64,000 nucleotides of DNA from Gemmata massiliana (GCA_000531095.1 HG799465.1:550368-614367), one strand, 5' to 3'; positions 21,066 to 31,114 are shown, counted from the first letter of the stretch. Notes: generated from the sequence alone by a model not told the origin. Numbers and translations are program-made.

Positions 21066-21184
21066 ACCACCCTTCGACTTGTGACCTTGCTGCGCGGGTG
21101 TTTCGCGCCGTTGGTCGTCGCATTTTCCCATTCATCACCCAAAGCATTCGCCCACAGACCCGCACGTTAGGGAGGGTCGGTCCG

Positions 21185-22621
21185 ATGAGGCTCCGTCCAC
21201 TGGTCACTCCGGCCATCACCGCGGTCGTTCTGGGAACGATCGGCGCGGTCGGTTATCGCACGCACGAGAAGTGGGTGCCGATCCTGTTCCCGAGTAAAAC
21301 CGCGTCGCCCGAAAGCGGGGCACACGACGAGGGGGGACACGATCACGCAGGGCACGACCACGGCAACCGCGGCGATCGAGTGAAGCTCTCCCCACAGGCC
21401 CAGAAGAACCTCGGGCTCGACGTGGATACGCTCACCCGGGAGGACTACTGGCGCAAGCTCCTCATCCCCGGCGTGGTAGTGGACCGGCCCGGTGAGAGCG
21501 ACCGCAGCGTGACCTCGAAAGTGGCCGGGGTGGTGATCGACATCAAGGCGCGACCGGGCGACACGGTTCGAGCCGGTGCGCCGCTCTTTACCCTGCAACT
21601 CGCGAGCGAGTTCATTCAGGCCGCACAGACGGACCTCGCGAAGACGGCCCGAGAAATTGAGTTCGCGATCACCAAACGGGACCGCGTGGCCAATCTCGTG
21701 AAGCAGGGGACACAACCGGGAGCCGCACTGACCGAGGAAGAGAACCAGATCAAGCGCCTCACGGTCCAGTTGCAGGCGTACCGGCGCCAGCTCCAGGTGT
21801 TCGGCCTCACGTCGGAGCAGGTAACCCGGGCCGAAAAGGGCGAAGTCATCACCGAACTGGTAATCGCCGCCCCGGACCGGCTCCCGGTTCCCGTACCCGC
21901 TTCGACTAACTCCCCTTCCCTCGCCCCGCAGGTCACGCTCTACGAGGTCCAGGATCTGAAGGTGAGTTTGGGCGATCAGGTGCAGGTCGGCCAGATCCTG
22001 TGCCAACTGGCCAATCACCAGCAACTCTTTGTTGAGGGGCGGGCGTTCAAGTCCGAGGCCGGGGCACTGGCCTTCGCCGCGGAGAAGAGAGTGCCCGTTC
22101 GCATCGAGTTCGCCGACGAAGCAACTGGCGAGTGGCCGGAACTGGAGCCGCGCACCATCCACCACCTGTCGAACCAGGTGGACACGGCCACGCGCACGTT
22201 TGCCTTCTACCTGCCGCTGGAGAACCAACCGCGCACCTTCGAGCGCGACGGCAAAACGCATTTCGTCTGGCGGTTCCGACCCGGTCAGCGGGTGCGGATC
22301 AAGTTACCGGTGGAGCGGTTCGTGGTGCTGGCCCCGGACGGCAAGTCCGAGGTGCTACCGTTCGTGCTTCCTGCCGGAGCGGTAGTGCGGGAGGGGCCGG
22401 AAGCGTTCGTGTTCGTTCAGACCGGCGACGTGTTCGTCCGCAAGCCGGTGCGGGTGCTGCACGAGAACCGCACCGAGACCGTGATCGCCAACGACGGCAG
22501 CGTGACTGAGGTCGACTTCGTGGTGAAAAATCAGGCCGCGGCCATCAACCGCGCGCTGAAGGCCGCGGCCGCTGGGGGAGAGGGCGGACACGGGCACGAC
22601 CACGCGGGCCACAGCCACTAA
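21185..22621 (+). CDS. RND efflux periplasmic adaptor (CusB/CzcB type)
   Basis: 478 residues from the ATG at 21185, preceded by GGGAGG. One N-terminal transmembrane or signal segment (ITAVVLGTIGAVGY), then a His-rich region (HDEGGHDHAGHDHGN). The barrel-sandwich hybrid half-motif VTSKVAGVVIDIKARPGDTVRAGAPLFTL, an alpha-helical hairpin (about residues 145-225), and a C-terminal barrel follow. It ends with a second His-rich tail (GGHGHDHAGHSH). His-rich ends fit binding of divalent metals. It joins the inner-membrane pump at 22633 to an outer-membrane TolC-type channel; the only such gene in the window is at 50544. Confidence 0.93.
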   Translation: MRLRPLVTPAITAVVLGTIGAVGYRTHEKWVPILFPSKTASPESGAHDEGGHDHAGHDHGNRGDRVKLSPQAQKNLGLDVDTLTREDYWRKLLIPGVVVDRPGESDRSVTSKVAGVVIDIKARPGDTVRAGAPLFTLQLASEFIQAAQTDLAKTAREIEFAITKRDRVANLVKQGTQPGAALTEEENQIKRLTVQLQAYRRQLQVFGLTSEQVTRAEKGEVITELVIAAPDRLPVPVPASTNSPSLAPQVTLYEVQDLKVSLGDQVQVGQILCQLANHQQLFVEGRAFKSEAGALAFAAEKRVPVRIEFADEATGEWPELEPRTIHHLSNQVDTATRTFAFYLPLENQPRTFERDGKTHFVWRFRPGQRVRIKLPVERFVVLAPDGKSEVLPFVLPAGAVVREGPEAFVFVQTGDVFVRKPVRVLHENRTETVIANDGSVTEVDFVVKNQAAAINRALKAAAAGGEGGHGHDHAGHSH

Positions 22622-22632
22622 CCGGAGCCGAC

Positions 22633-25600
22633 GTGCTGAACACTGTTATCAAGCTCGCGCTCCGGCACCGGCCGCTCGTCGTGGTTCTCAGCCTCATCGT
22701 GCTCCTGTACGGCGGGTACACCACGACCACGATGCCGATCGACGTGTTCCCGGACCTGGACCGGCCGCGCGTCACGATCATGACCGAGTGCCCCGGCCTG
22801 GCTCCGGAAGAAGTGGAGACGCTCGTCACCTACCCGCTCGAATCGGCGATGCTCGGCGCGAGCGGGGTGCAGGACGTGCGCACGCAGTCGGGTTTCGGGC
22901 TGTCAGTGGTGTACGTCGAATTTGCGTGGGGGACCGACATCCGCACCGCCCGGCAGACGGTGCAGGAGCGCCTCGCGACCGTTTCCGGCGACTTACCCGA
23001 AGGCACCCGCCCGCAAATGGCCCCGGTCAGCTCGATCATGGGGCAGTTCCTCATCGCGGGTATGCGCCGGCAAACGGGGCCGAAGGGCGGCGAACTAGTT
23101 CCCGTACCGGACACGCCGTTCTATGCCGAGCGCGTTTCAACACCCGGCGCGCAGCCGGGACTGTTCGCATGGAAGGTAACCGACCGCAAGAACCCGGCGG
23201 CGTGGGAACCGGTGACAATGGGGGAACCAAAGTGGGACGCGGTGGACGCTGACGGCGACCAGCGCGTGCGCGTTACGGTCGACGGGCGCGGGCGCGACCT
23301 CGTGTTCCCATCAGCAGCAAAGCGAGCGCTGGCGCTCCGAACACTGGCTGACTGGGTCGTTCGCCCGCGATTGCTGAAGGTGTCCGGCGTAGCTCAAGTC
23401 ATCACGATGGGCGGCGGGCGCAAACAGTATCAGGTGCTCGTGGACCCGACCGCACTCCACGAACACAAGGTCACCCTTCAGGATGTGGACACGGCGCTCA
23501 AAGCCAACAACGTGAACTTTACAGGTGGCTTCGCCGACCTGGACGGGACCGAGAAACCGATTCGAGTTATTGGGCGGCTCGGGCCTCGCACAGAACAGGT
23601 GGTTGCGGACCTCAAGCTCATTGTCGTGAAGGCTCCACCGCGGTCCGAACCGGGTCAACCGCTAGGGCGTGCGGTGCTGCTCAAAGACGTGGCGAAGGTG
23701 GTCGAGGGCGCGCAGATCAAGCGCGGGGACTCCAGCATCAACGGGCACCCCGGGGTCGCGCTCACGGTCACGAAACAACCGCACACCGACACCCGCGAAC
23801 TAACGGATCGAGCCAAGGCCGCGCTCGCGGACGTCGAGCCGTCACTGCCCGCGGACGTGGTGCTCGAAACCGGGCTGTACGAACTGCGCGAGTTCATCGA
23901 CCGCGGCGTCTATAACGTGGGCGAGGCCCTCGTCGTCGGAGCCCTACTGGTTCTAATCGTGCTGTTTCTGTTCCTGCTGAATTTCCGCACCACGTTCATC
24001 TCGCTCACCGCGATCCCGCTCTCGCTGGTCGTCACGGTGCTCGTTTTCAAGCTGATCGGCGCCATTTCCGGCACCGAGTTGAGTATCAACGTCATGACGC
24101 TCGGCGGGATCGCGGTCGCGCTCGGTGAACTGGTCGACGACGCGATCGTGGACGTGGAGAACATCTTCCGTCGACTGCGCGAGAACAACCAGGCGCCCGA
24201 ACCGAAACCCGCGCTCCGGGTGATTTACGAGGCGAGCGTCGAAGTCCGCACGTCCATCGTGTTCGGAACCGCGGTGGTCGTTCTGGTGTTCCTGCCGCTG
24301 TTCGCCCTGACCGGCGTTGAGGGGCGGCTGTTCACACCGCTCGGGATCGCCTACATCGTGTCGATTCTGGCTTCGCTCGTCGTGTCGCTGACCGTTACGC
24401 CGGTCCTGGCGTCCTACCTCCTGACGAACGCGAAGGCCACCCACGCGGAGCACGACGGGTTCCTGGTGCGCGGGTTGAAGTGGGCGGCCGGGCACCTGGT
24501 TCGCTTCAGTATGAAGCGCGCGGGCGTGCTCTTACTCGTGACCTGGGGGCTGGTCGCGTACTGCGGGTGGCGGCTCACAACCATCGGTGCGGATTTCCTC
24601 CCGCCCTTCGACGAGGGAACCGTCCAGGTGGGTGTGACGCTCCCGCCGGGGTCGTCGCTGGACGCCTCCAACGCGACCGCGAAACTCGTGGACGCCAAGC
24701 TCAAGTCCCTTCAGAAGTCGCCGACGAATCCCAACGGCGAGGTACTGGTGTTCTTTCGGCGCACTGGACGTGCCGAGATGGACGAGCACGCAGAACCGCC
24801 GAACGCCAACGAGTTTTTCGTCTCGGTGAATCCGGATTGCGGAAAATCACGCGGCGAGGTGCTGGCGACCCTTCAAAAGGAGATCAAGGAAGAAATTCCG
24901 GGCGTCGACGTCGAGGTCGAGCAACCGCTCGCCCACCTCATCAGTCACATGATCTCCGGTAGTACCGCGCAGATCGCCATCAAGCTCTACGGTGACGACC
25001 TCGACACGCTCGAAAAGATGGCGAACCAGATCAAGGCCGCGATTGCTGGTGTGCCGGGTGTGAGTTCACTTGTTGTCGAGCCGATCCGCAAGGTGGACGA
25101 GATCCACATCAAGTTGCGCCCGGACGACCTCGCGTTTTACGGCGTGGACCGGGCCTACGTCGGCAGCTTCGTGCAGACGGCCCTGAACGGTGAGGTCGTC
25201 TCGCAGGTGGTCGAGGGGCAGCGGCGGTTCGACCTCGTGGTGCGCCTCGACGAGCCGTACCGCGCGGACGTGGCGAACCTGAAGGAGCTGTGGCTCGATT
25301 TGCCCAACGGCCAGGAGCGGGTGCGGCTCAAGGATCTGGCCGACGTGACCCCAATGACCGGCGGCGACGCGGGCGCGAACCAGGTGAAGCGAGAGAACGT
25401 GCGCCGGCGGATCGTGATCCGGTGCAACGCGCTGGGGCGCGACCTCGCGTCGGTGGTCGGCGACATTCAGACGAACATCGCCGAGAAGGTACCGATGACG
25501 GAGGGGTACTTCGTCGAGTACGGCGGTCAGTTCGAGAGCCAGAAGCGGGCCACGCGACTCATTGCGGCACTGGCGAGCGTGGCGCTCGTCGGGATGTTCT

Positions 25601-26175
25601 TCGTACTGTACATGCTGTTCGCGTCCGCTCGCACCGTGCTGCAAATCCTGAACGCGATCCCAACGGCGTTCATCGGCGGCGTATTGGCGCTGGTTATCAC
25701 GAACCAAACGCTCACGGTAGCGAGTCTGGTGGGGTTCATCTCGCTCGGCGGGATCGCGGTGCGCAACGGCATCCTTCTGGTGACGCACTACGTTCACCTG
25801 ATGAAGCACGAAGGCGAGAGATTCACACAGGAAATGGTGCTGCGCGGGAGCCTGGAGCGGCTCTCACCGGTGCTGATGACCGCGCTCACAGCCGGGATCG
25901 GACTCATCCCGCTTGTGGTCGCGGGGCAGCAACCGGGGCGCGAGATTCTGTACCCGGTGGCAACGGTAATTCTGGGCGGATTGGTGACCTCGACGTTCTG
26001 CGAGTTCCTGATTCACCCCGGGATCTTCTGGCGCTTCAGCGGCACGGCGGCCGCGAAGCTCGCCGCCGCGGATGATCGATCCGACGGGTTGGACGACCCG
26101 CCGGCGACACACGAACCAAACCCGCTGCTCAACGCGGCGGGAGACGGGAACACGGCTCGTGAGGGTCGTGAGTAG
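22633..26175 (+). CDS. Heavy-metal-type RND efflux pump (CzcA/CusA family)
   Basis: 1180 residues, longer than the roughly 1,040-1,060 usual for CzcA/CusA, with extra sequence in the first periplasmic loop (around residues 140-230). Hydrophobic segments are placed as in 12-helix RND pumps. The TM4 signature GIAVALGELVDDAIVDVENIFRRLREN carries the acidic residues of the heavy-metal group. PSVSSIMGQ-like and GGRKQYQV..D segments of the pore domain are visible. It follows the adaptor by 11 bases. Proton-driven export of metal cations from periplasm or cytoplasm; the metal cannot be told from sequence here. Confidence 0.93.
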   Translation: MLNTVIKLALRHRPLVVVLSLIVLLYGGYTTTTMPIDVFPDLDRPRVTIMTECPGLAPEEVETLVTYPLESAMLGASGVQDVRTQSGFGLSVVYVEFAWGTDIRTARQTVQERLATVSGDLPEGTRPQMAPVSSIMGQFLIAGMRRQTGPKGGELVPVPDTPFYAERVSTPGAQPGLFAWKVTDRKNPAAWEPVTMGEPKWDAVDADGDQRVRVTVDGRGRDLVFPSAAKRALALRTLADWVVRPRLLKVSGVAQVITMGGGRKQYQVLVDPTALHEHKVTLQDVDTALKANNVNFTGGFADLDGTEKPIRVIGRLGPRTEQVVADLKLIVVKAPPRSEPGQPLGRAVLLKDVAKVVEGAQIKRGDSSINGHPGVALTVTKQPHTDTRELTDRAKAALADVEPSLPADVVLETGLYELREFIDRGVYNVGEALVVGALLVLIVLFLFLLNFRTTFISLTAIPLSLVVTVLVFKLIGAISGTELSINVMTLGGIAVALGELVDDAIVDVENIFRRLRENNQAPEPKPALRVIYEASVEVRTSIVFGTAVVVLVFLPLFALTGVEGRLFTPLGIAYIVSILASLVVSLTVTPVLASYLLTNAKATHAEHDGFLVRGLKWAAGHLVRFSMKRAGVLLLVTWGLVAYCGWRLTTIGADFLPPFDEGTVQVGVTLPPGSSLDASNATAKLVDAKLKSLQKSPTNPNGEVLVFFRRTGRAEMDEHAEPPNANEFFVSVNPDCGKSRGEVLATLQKEIKEEIPGVDVEVEQPLAHLISHMISGSTAQIAIKLYGDDLDTLEKMANQIKAAIAGVPGVSSLVVEPIRKVDEIHIKLRPDDLAFYGVDRAYVGSFVQTALNGEVVSQVVEGQRRFDLVVRLDEPYRADVANLKELWLDLPNGQERVRLKDLADVTPMTGGDAGANQVKRENVRRRIVIRCNALGRDLASVVGDIQTNIAEKVPMTEGYFVEYGGQFESQKRATRLIAALASVALVGMFFVLYMLFASARTVLQILNAIPTAFIGGVLALVITNQTLTVASLVGFISLGGIAVRNGILLVTHYVHLMKHEGERFTQEMVLRGSLERLSPVLMTALTAGIGLIPLVVAGQQPGREILYPVATVILGGLVTSTFCEFLIHPGIFWRFSGTAAAKLAAADDRSDGLDDPPATHEPNPLLNAAGDGNTAREGRE

Positions 26176-26213
26176 GACGGTAGAGAGTGCTTTTCCAACA
26201 GGAGGAAGTGGCC

Positions 26214-26645
26214 ATGCGCACGGTGCTCGCAATGGGGCTGGCAACGATCATCGGGTTCGGGTTCGGCGGAGCGGTCCGCGCGGAAGACGAAGTCGGCCCG
26301 CACAAGGGGCCGGTCGCCGAGTGGGGCGACGAGGAGTACCACCTGGAAGTCGTGGCGGACGCGAAGACCGGCGACGTAACGGTGTACGTCTACGGCAACC
26401 ACAGCGATCTGCACAAGGGCCGGGCCAAAGCGATCGAAGCGAAGTCGCTCGTTCTCGCGCTCAAGACTACCGACCCGGCGACGACCGTGAAGCTCGAAGC
26501 GAAACCCGCCAAGGATGACCCGCAGGGCAAGTCCTCGGTGTTCGTGGCGAAGAACGATGCGTTCAAGACCGACAAGAAGCTCACCGGCACCATCAGCGGG
26601 AAACTCGGTACCAAGCCGTACAGCGGCGACTTCAAGCAGAAGTGA
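26214..26645 (+). CDS. Small periplasmic protein of the metal-efflux operon
   Basis: 143 residues. The ATG at 26214 has GGAGGAAG 7-13 bases upstream and starts a signal peptide ending GGAVRAE. The mature part alternates beta strands (EEYHLEVVADAKTGDVTVYVYG, VFVAKNDAFKTDKKLTGTISGKLGTKPYSGDFKQK). No family recognised with certainty; similar proteins often follow CzcA-type pumps in planctomycetes. It lies 38 bases after the pump gene and ends before a strong terminator. Confidence 0.7.
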   Translation: MRTVLAMGLATIIGFGFGGAVRAEDEVGPHKGPVAEWGDEEYHLEVVADAKTGDVTVYVYGNHSDLHKGRAKAIEAKSLVLALKTTDPATTVKLEAKPAKDDPQGKSSVFVAKNDAFKTDKKLTGTISGKLGTKPYSGDFKQK

Positions 26646-26668
26646 TGCCCACCGTGTAAACGCAAAAA

Positions 26669-26695
26669 CCGCTCGACGGTTAACCCGTCGAGCGG
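26669..26695. terminator. Intrinsic terminator between convergent genes
   Basis: Perfect 11-bp stem (26669-26679 with 26685-26695) and 5-base loop, 23 bases after the end of the efflux operon and 18 before the stop codon of the convergent His-rich gene. The upstream side carries an A-run (CAAAAA), i.e. a T-run for the minus strand. Confidence 0.75.
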
Positions 26696-26713
26696 TCGCG
26701 GACGACCCACCGC

Positions 26714-27085
26714 TTAGCGATGGTGGTGGTGTCCGTTGTGTCCGTTGTGTCCGTGGTGCCCGTTGTGGCCGGGATGATGGTGCCCGTGGTGGTGGTGGTG
26801 CCCACCCCACGAACCGCCGTAGAAGCTCCCGTACCCGAAACCGGGCGAGTAGAAGCCGCTCGAATACCCGAAGCCCGGCGAGTAACTGTTAAACGAGTAA
26901 CCGGGAGAAGCGTAGAAGCCCGACGAGTAACCGCGGTAGCCGTAGCCGTACACCGGCTGCGGGTTCGCGGGCACAACGTGATAGTGGTTACGATGTGGTA
27001 CGACAACCGCGGGCTGGGCGGACGCGGTGTTAGAACCAATAGTCATGGCCGCGACGGACGCGGCCGCGATGAGTGTAATTTTCAT
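26714..27085 (-). CDS. Secreted Gly/Tyr/His-rich low-complexity protein
   Basis: 123 residues from the ATG at 27085, with a signal peptide (MKITLIAAASVAAMTIGSNTASAQ). The mature part is repeats of GY/SPGFGYSSGFY type followed by a His/Gly tail (GGHHHHHGHHHPGHNGHHG..). The tail could bind metal ions, and the gene faces a metal-efflux operon, but no family is recognised and the composition could equally be structural. Confidence 0.6.
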   Translation of the reverse strand: MKITLIAAASVAAMTIGSNTASAQPAVVVPHRNHYHVVPANPQPVYGYGYRGYSSGFYASPGYSFNSYSPGFGYSSGFYSPGFGYGSFYGGSWGGHHHHHGHHHPGHNGHHGHNGHNGHHHHR

Positions 27086-27313
27086 GGTGCAGAACCTTAT
27101 GGTGTAGTGGGCGATGTGCGAGGATCGTTCCTCGCACAAGTAAGATGCGCCCGGCTACGAGTCTTGCGCCGGTAGTGCAGAACGGGTAGTGGCGAACGTA
27201 GACGTGAGGCGATGCGGTTCGCGGTTGAAGTGAAGCTGTCGGATTCGGTGATTCGTGGCGCGGCCCCTATTTGAGTCCGCGCCACGGCGTCGATTCGGAG
27301 TGCTACCGGAGAT

Positions 27314-28564
27314 TTACTTCCGGATCATCTTCGCGCACGCGGCCTTCGCCGCTTCGCGCACCATCGGGTCCGTGTCCACGCACGCGGTCTGGATGTGACC
27401 CAGAAAGTTCCCGTTGAAGTACCCGAGGTTGCACAGGTGCGTGATGCAAGCGGCCCGCACCTCACCGCACGGGTCCATTTGCGCGGCCTTGAACAGCACG
27501 GTCTTGACCCCTTCGGTCGAACTGTGCCGGCCCTCGGCCAGCCCCTTCGCCGCGGTCAGCCGGCCCGACGGCGACTCCATCGATTGGAGCGCGATCACGA
27601 ACGGTTCCACCTCGCGGTCGAACGCGACTTGCGGCGGAACGTACCCGGCCGGCACCACGATTTGGATCGGCTTGGTCGATGAGGTTCCGCTCGGCGGCAC
27701 CGGGATCGGCGGCAACCCGCCCCCGGCCGGGGGCAGCGACGGCAGCGGTTGCGGGATCGGCACCGGCGCCGGGGTCGTGGGCATCGGCGTCGGGAGGCCC
27801 GGGAGCGGGGTCGGAATGGGCGTCGGGGTCGTCGTGGGGGCCGGGACCGGCGCCGGTACGGGGACCGTTTGCACGGGGGGAACAGTCGGTACGGTGACCG
27901 GCTTCGTGGGCATTCCGCGCGGCGGCTCGGCAGTGCTGCCTCCGGCCAACCCGCCGGAGGGGACCGGCAACACCGGGGGCGGCGTGGACGAACTCGTCTT
28001 CACTGCGGGACCGGTCACGGGCGCGGCCATGTTCGGGCCACTCGGCTTCTTCCCGAACACGCGCGCCAGCATCCCCGGCTTCTTGGTTTCGCTCGAATCC
28101 GACGGCTTGTCCTTCTCGAACATGCGGAGGAGCGGGCGCTTCTCTTTTTCCTTGTCCTTCTCTTTGTCCTTGTCTTTCGCCACGTCCGGCATCGCGTCCG
28201 TGGGGCGCGGCTTCGCTTTGGGCGCTCCGCTGTCCGTGCCCTTCGGCGGCTCGGTACCCTTCGACGGTTCGCTGACAGGGGTCTTGGAAGGTTCCGCGCC
28301 CTTGGACGGCGCGGTTTCGGGCTGATCGACGAGCGTGATCGTCTCGCCCGTCTTGGTGTCCTTCAGTTCCGACTGGTAAGACCCGTCGGACTGCTTCTCG
28401 CACTTGAGCACCTTGAACTGGCGCTCGCCCTTACCATCAATGTTCAGGCTGATGACCGCTCCGACCTTTTGGGGCGGCGCGTCCGCTCTCGTCGCGCCAC
28501 CGACGGTCACGGTGGCTCCGACCACGACCGCCCACGCCCACCGCTTGCACAACCAACGTGACAT
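27314..28564 (-). CDS. Secreted protein with Pro-rich linker and C-terminal helical repeat domain
   Basis: 416 residues from the ATG at 28564 (MSRWLCKRWAWAVVVGATVTVGGATRA, signal peptide). Residues 25-75 form a small strand-rich domain. Then come a Lys/Glu/Asp-rich stretch (AKDKDKEKDKEKEKR) and a long Pro/Thr/Val linker. The last 90 residues look like HEAT-type helices (PFVIALQSMESPSGRLTAAKGLAEG..., VRAACITHLCNLGY, DPMVREAAKAACAKMIRK). Function unknown. It is 198 bases downstream of the kinase gene on the same strand. Confidence 0.6.
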   Translation of the reverse strand: MSRWLCKRWAWAVVVGATVTVGGATRADAPPQKVGAVISLNIDGKGERQFKVLKCEKQSDGSYQSELKDTKTGETITLVDQPETAPSKGAEPSKTPVSEPSKGTEPPKGTDSGAPKAKPRPTDAMPDVAKDKDKEKDKEKEKRPLLRMFEKDKPSDSSETKKPGMLARVFGKKPSGPNMAAPVTGPAVKTSSSTPPPVLPVPSGGLAGGSTAEPPRGMPTKPVTVPTVPPVQTVPVPAPVPAPTTTPTPIPTPLPGLPTPMPTTPAPVPIPQPLPSLPPAGGGLPPIPVPPSGTSSTKPIQIVVPAGYVPPQVAFDREVEPFVIALQSMESPSGRLTAAKGLAEGRHSSTEGVKTVLFKAAQMDPCGEVRAACITHLCNLGYFNGNFLGHIQTACVDTDPMVREAAKAACAKMIRK

Positions 28565-28762
28565 GATTTCGGCCTCCGTGCCCGTGCCCGCGGCGCCGTC
28601 CTTGGCGTATCGGGCTTCCGTGCGTAGGCGAGGTATCGGTTCGCCCGAATTCGCCGGTTGACCCAACTTGATGGAGCACGAGGGAAGTACCGCGAAAGAT
28701 AGGTAAAGTGTACGCGAAGTGGCGATCGAGACAGGCGCGGATCCGCACCCGCCGGTGCGGAC

Positions 28763-31012
28763 TCACCGGAGCGTTCGCGGCCCGTCGGTTCCCGGGGTGA
28801 TCGTCGCACCCAAGCGAGCGGTGCCCGCTCCGGGGAGCGAGCTGCCTCGCGCGAACGTGCCCGTGGCGCCGCTCGTGGCACTTGTTGGTAGGCCCGCCCA
28901 CTTGCGCAGGAGCCGCGTGACCGGCGACCGCGACGACGTGTCCATGACCAGCACCATTCCGGTCCACATGAGAGCGACCAAGACGAGAACGGCCACGCAC
29001 GCGACAAGCCCAACGTAACCGAGGCGCCATTGCAGGTTGCGCACGGGTTGGAGCACCTCGTCCCGGCGCTCCTGAACGACCACCACCCAGCCCGTATCGA
29101 CCTTGTCCGGCCCCACGCGCACGCGGTTCGCCGACGCGAGCCATTTGCCCTCGTAAGGCGCCTGGCCCGATACCGTGTCGTCACCCGCGGCAACGGGGTC
29201 GGTGTACTCGTCCCCGCCCTTCAACGGCAGAGTGTCGTTCCCGGTATCGCGCATCGTGTCGGCCCACTTCACCACCGCGTCCGCGTAGTAGAGTGGCGGG
29301 TCGCTCTCGCCCTTCGTTGCCGACCAGTACGGGTGCCGCAGGATCAGCCCGCGGCGCCCGGTTTTGAAGTCCGGGCGCGTGTCGATCAGCACCGAGAACC
29401 GGTTCGCGTCCTCGGGCGCGGCGTCCGCGAGGTCGATCGTCATCCCCACGACGCCGATCGGCTTCGGATTCGGACCGTCGCTCATGACGGGCACCGTGAA
29501 CGCCACCGCCCACACGCTCCCTCCGGTGTCCTGCTTGCGGCGGTACGCGACCGAGCGGTGCGGGCGCGTGACGATCCCCGGCGGGGTACCGGACACCGTT
29601 TCCGGGAACTCGCCCGTTCCGTTGAAGTAATCCCGGTACCCGCGGTACTTGTGACGGCTCGGTTCGGACGGCGGAGAGGTGCCGCGCTGGTACCCGCCCG
29701 CGTCGTCCGCGAACCAGATCGACGCCTTCTCCGAGTCCGAGAACTGCTTGTCGCCGCGCTCCTTGCGCTCGGCCAGCAGTTGATCGAGTTTCGGCCCCGC
29801 GCCGGGGTCGTCCTTCATCCGCTCACCCTTCTGGAGCAATTCGCGGAGCTGTTGGTTGCGGGCCGCGGCTTCGAGTTGCACCCACCGGAGTTGGACCTGT
29901 GCTCCGAGTTGCCGCGCTTCCGTTTGTGCGGCGAACCGGTTCGCGTCGAGCGCGCGACTTTCGACCCCGTGCTCGGCCGTGTTCACCGTGGTGCGGAACA
30001 GGTACTGACCCAACAGTGCCATGAGGAAGAAGAGCAGTACGAACGTGAACCCGGTGACCCACAGCAGCGGCCGGCGCACGCGCTGGAGGTTCCACGCATC
30101 CAGGGCCGCGAGGACCGCTTGCGGGTTCGCGAAGCGCTTACTCGGGCTCGGTTCCAGGCACTTGTCGATGATCGCGGCCAGCCCCGAATCGACTCCCGGC
30201 ACGTCGCGGTGCGCGCGAGGTTTCGGCGAACTGAAGATCAGCTTGCGGTACGCCGCGAGTTGAGCATCGAGCGTGCCCGTTGTGACGTGCGTGGCGCCCG
30301 GTTCGTTCCGGTGGGGCGGTTCGCCCGTCAGCGTCCGGTACATCACCGCGCCGAGTGCGTACACGTCCCAGCGCGCGTCCGGCGCCGCACTCAAGTCGGC
30401 CTGTTCGGGAGCCATGTAGAACAGCGTACCGAGGGCGGGCGCCACCTCGTTCGTGAGGCGCGACTGGCCGAAGTCCGCGAGGCGGGGCTTGCGCTCGTGG
30501 TCGAGGAGGATGTTCGCCGGCTTCAGGTCGCAGTGCAGGATGCCCTTGTCGTGCGCGTGAACGAGCGCGATGGCGACTTCGCGGAAGATCGTAACGGCAT
30601 CGTGAACGGTGGGGCGGTAGGTGCGGAGCAGGTCTTCGAGCGACCCGTTCTCCATGAACTCCATCACGTAGTACGGCGGGTCGGATTCCCACCCCACCTC
30701 GAAGAGTTGCACCACATAGCGATCGGAGAACAGGTACCGGAGCTTCTCGACCTCGCGCGCGAGCGCAGACCAATCGAGCCCGCCGCGCCGCGTGAAGAAC
30801 TTGATCGCGACCCGGCGCCCGCTATTCCGGCTCACCGCGGTCCAGACCTCGCCGTAAGCACCGTGGCCGAGGAACTGCTCCTGATCGTAGCCCGGCACCT
30901 TGACCGGCGGGTGTACCCCGCGGAGGCTCAGCTCGCGGGCCGCCTCGCGGTCCGTTTCGCCCATCACGGGAGTGAGTCCGGAATCACTCACAAGGTTCCT
31001 GTGCGCGTTCAT
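28763..31012 (-). CDS. Membrane Ser/Thr protein kinase with extracytoplasmic sensor
   Basis: 749 residues. N-terminal Hanks-type kinase domain: glycine loop at 49-56 (GHGAYGEV), K71 in VAIKFF, catalytic HCDLKPANILL with D162, DFG with D180, and APEQ at 201-204. The residue before the catalytic Asp is Cys, not Arg, so it is a non-RD kinase that need not be switched on by activation-loop phosphorylation. A transmembrane helix lies at about 316-338. A large extracytoplasmic region follows (about 340-660) that resembles Cache-like sensors, then a second helix at 664-690 and a short tail. Signal-responsive kinase; targets unknown. Divergent from the ThuA gene. Confidence 0.92.
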   Translation of the reverse strand: MNAHRNLVSDSGLTPVMGETDREAARELSLRGVHPPVKVPGYDQEQFLGHGAYGEVWTAVSRNSGRRVAIKFFTRRGGLDWSALAREVEKLRYLFSDRYVVQLFEVGWESDPPYYVMEFMENGSLEDLLRTYRPTVHDAVTIFREVAIALVHAHDKGILHCDLKPANILLDHERKPRLADFGQSRLTNEVAPALGTLFYMAPEQADLSAAPDARWDVYALGAVMYRTLTGEPPHRNEPGATHVTTGTLDAQLAAYRKLIFSSPKPRAHRDVPGVDSGLAAIIDKCLEPSPSKRFANPQAVLAALDAWNLQRVRRPLLWVTGFTFVLLFFLMALLGQYLFRTTVNTAEHGVESRALDANRFAAQTEARQLGAQVQLRWVQLEAAARNQQLRELLQKGERMKDDPGAGPKLDQLLAERKERGDKQFSDSEKASIWFADDAGGYQRGTSPPSEPSRHKYRGYRDYFNGTGEFPETVSGTPPGIVTRPHRSVAYRRKQDTGGSVWAVAFTVPVMSDGPNPKPIGVVGMTIDLADAAPEDANRFSVLIDTRPDFKTGRRGLILRHPYWSATKGESDPPLYYADAVVKWADTMRDTGNDTLPLKGGDEYTDPVAAGDDTVSGQAPYEGKWLASANRVRVGPDKVDTGWVVVVQERRDEVLQPVRNLQWRLGYVGLVACVAVLVLVALMWTGMVLVMDTSSRSPVTRLLRKWAGLPTSATSGATGTFARGSSLPGAGTARLGATITPGTDGPRTLR

Positions 31013-31114
31013 ACCAGGAAACTGCGTGCGCGGTCCAACTTGCGCCGCTTACCCACACGAAAGATAGAGTAGCCCCCGGGCCGGTATCGGCCGCATAATA
31101 GGGCACAGAGAAAA

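Noticed and set aside
29030-31072. 680-codon plus-strand frame opposite the kinase
   Set aside because: Arg/Val/His-rich translation typical of the antisense frame of GC-rich genes; the kinase motifs on the other strand are clear.
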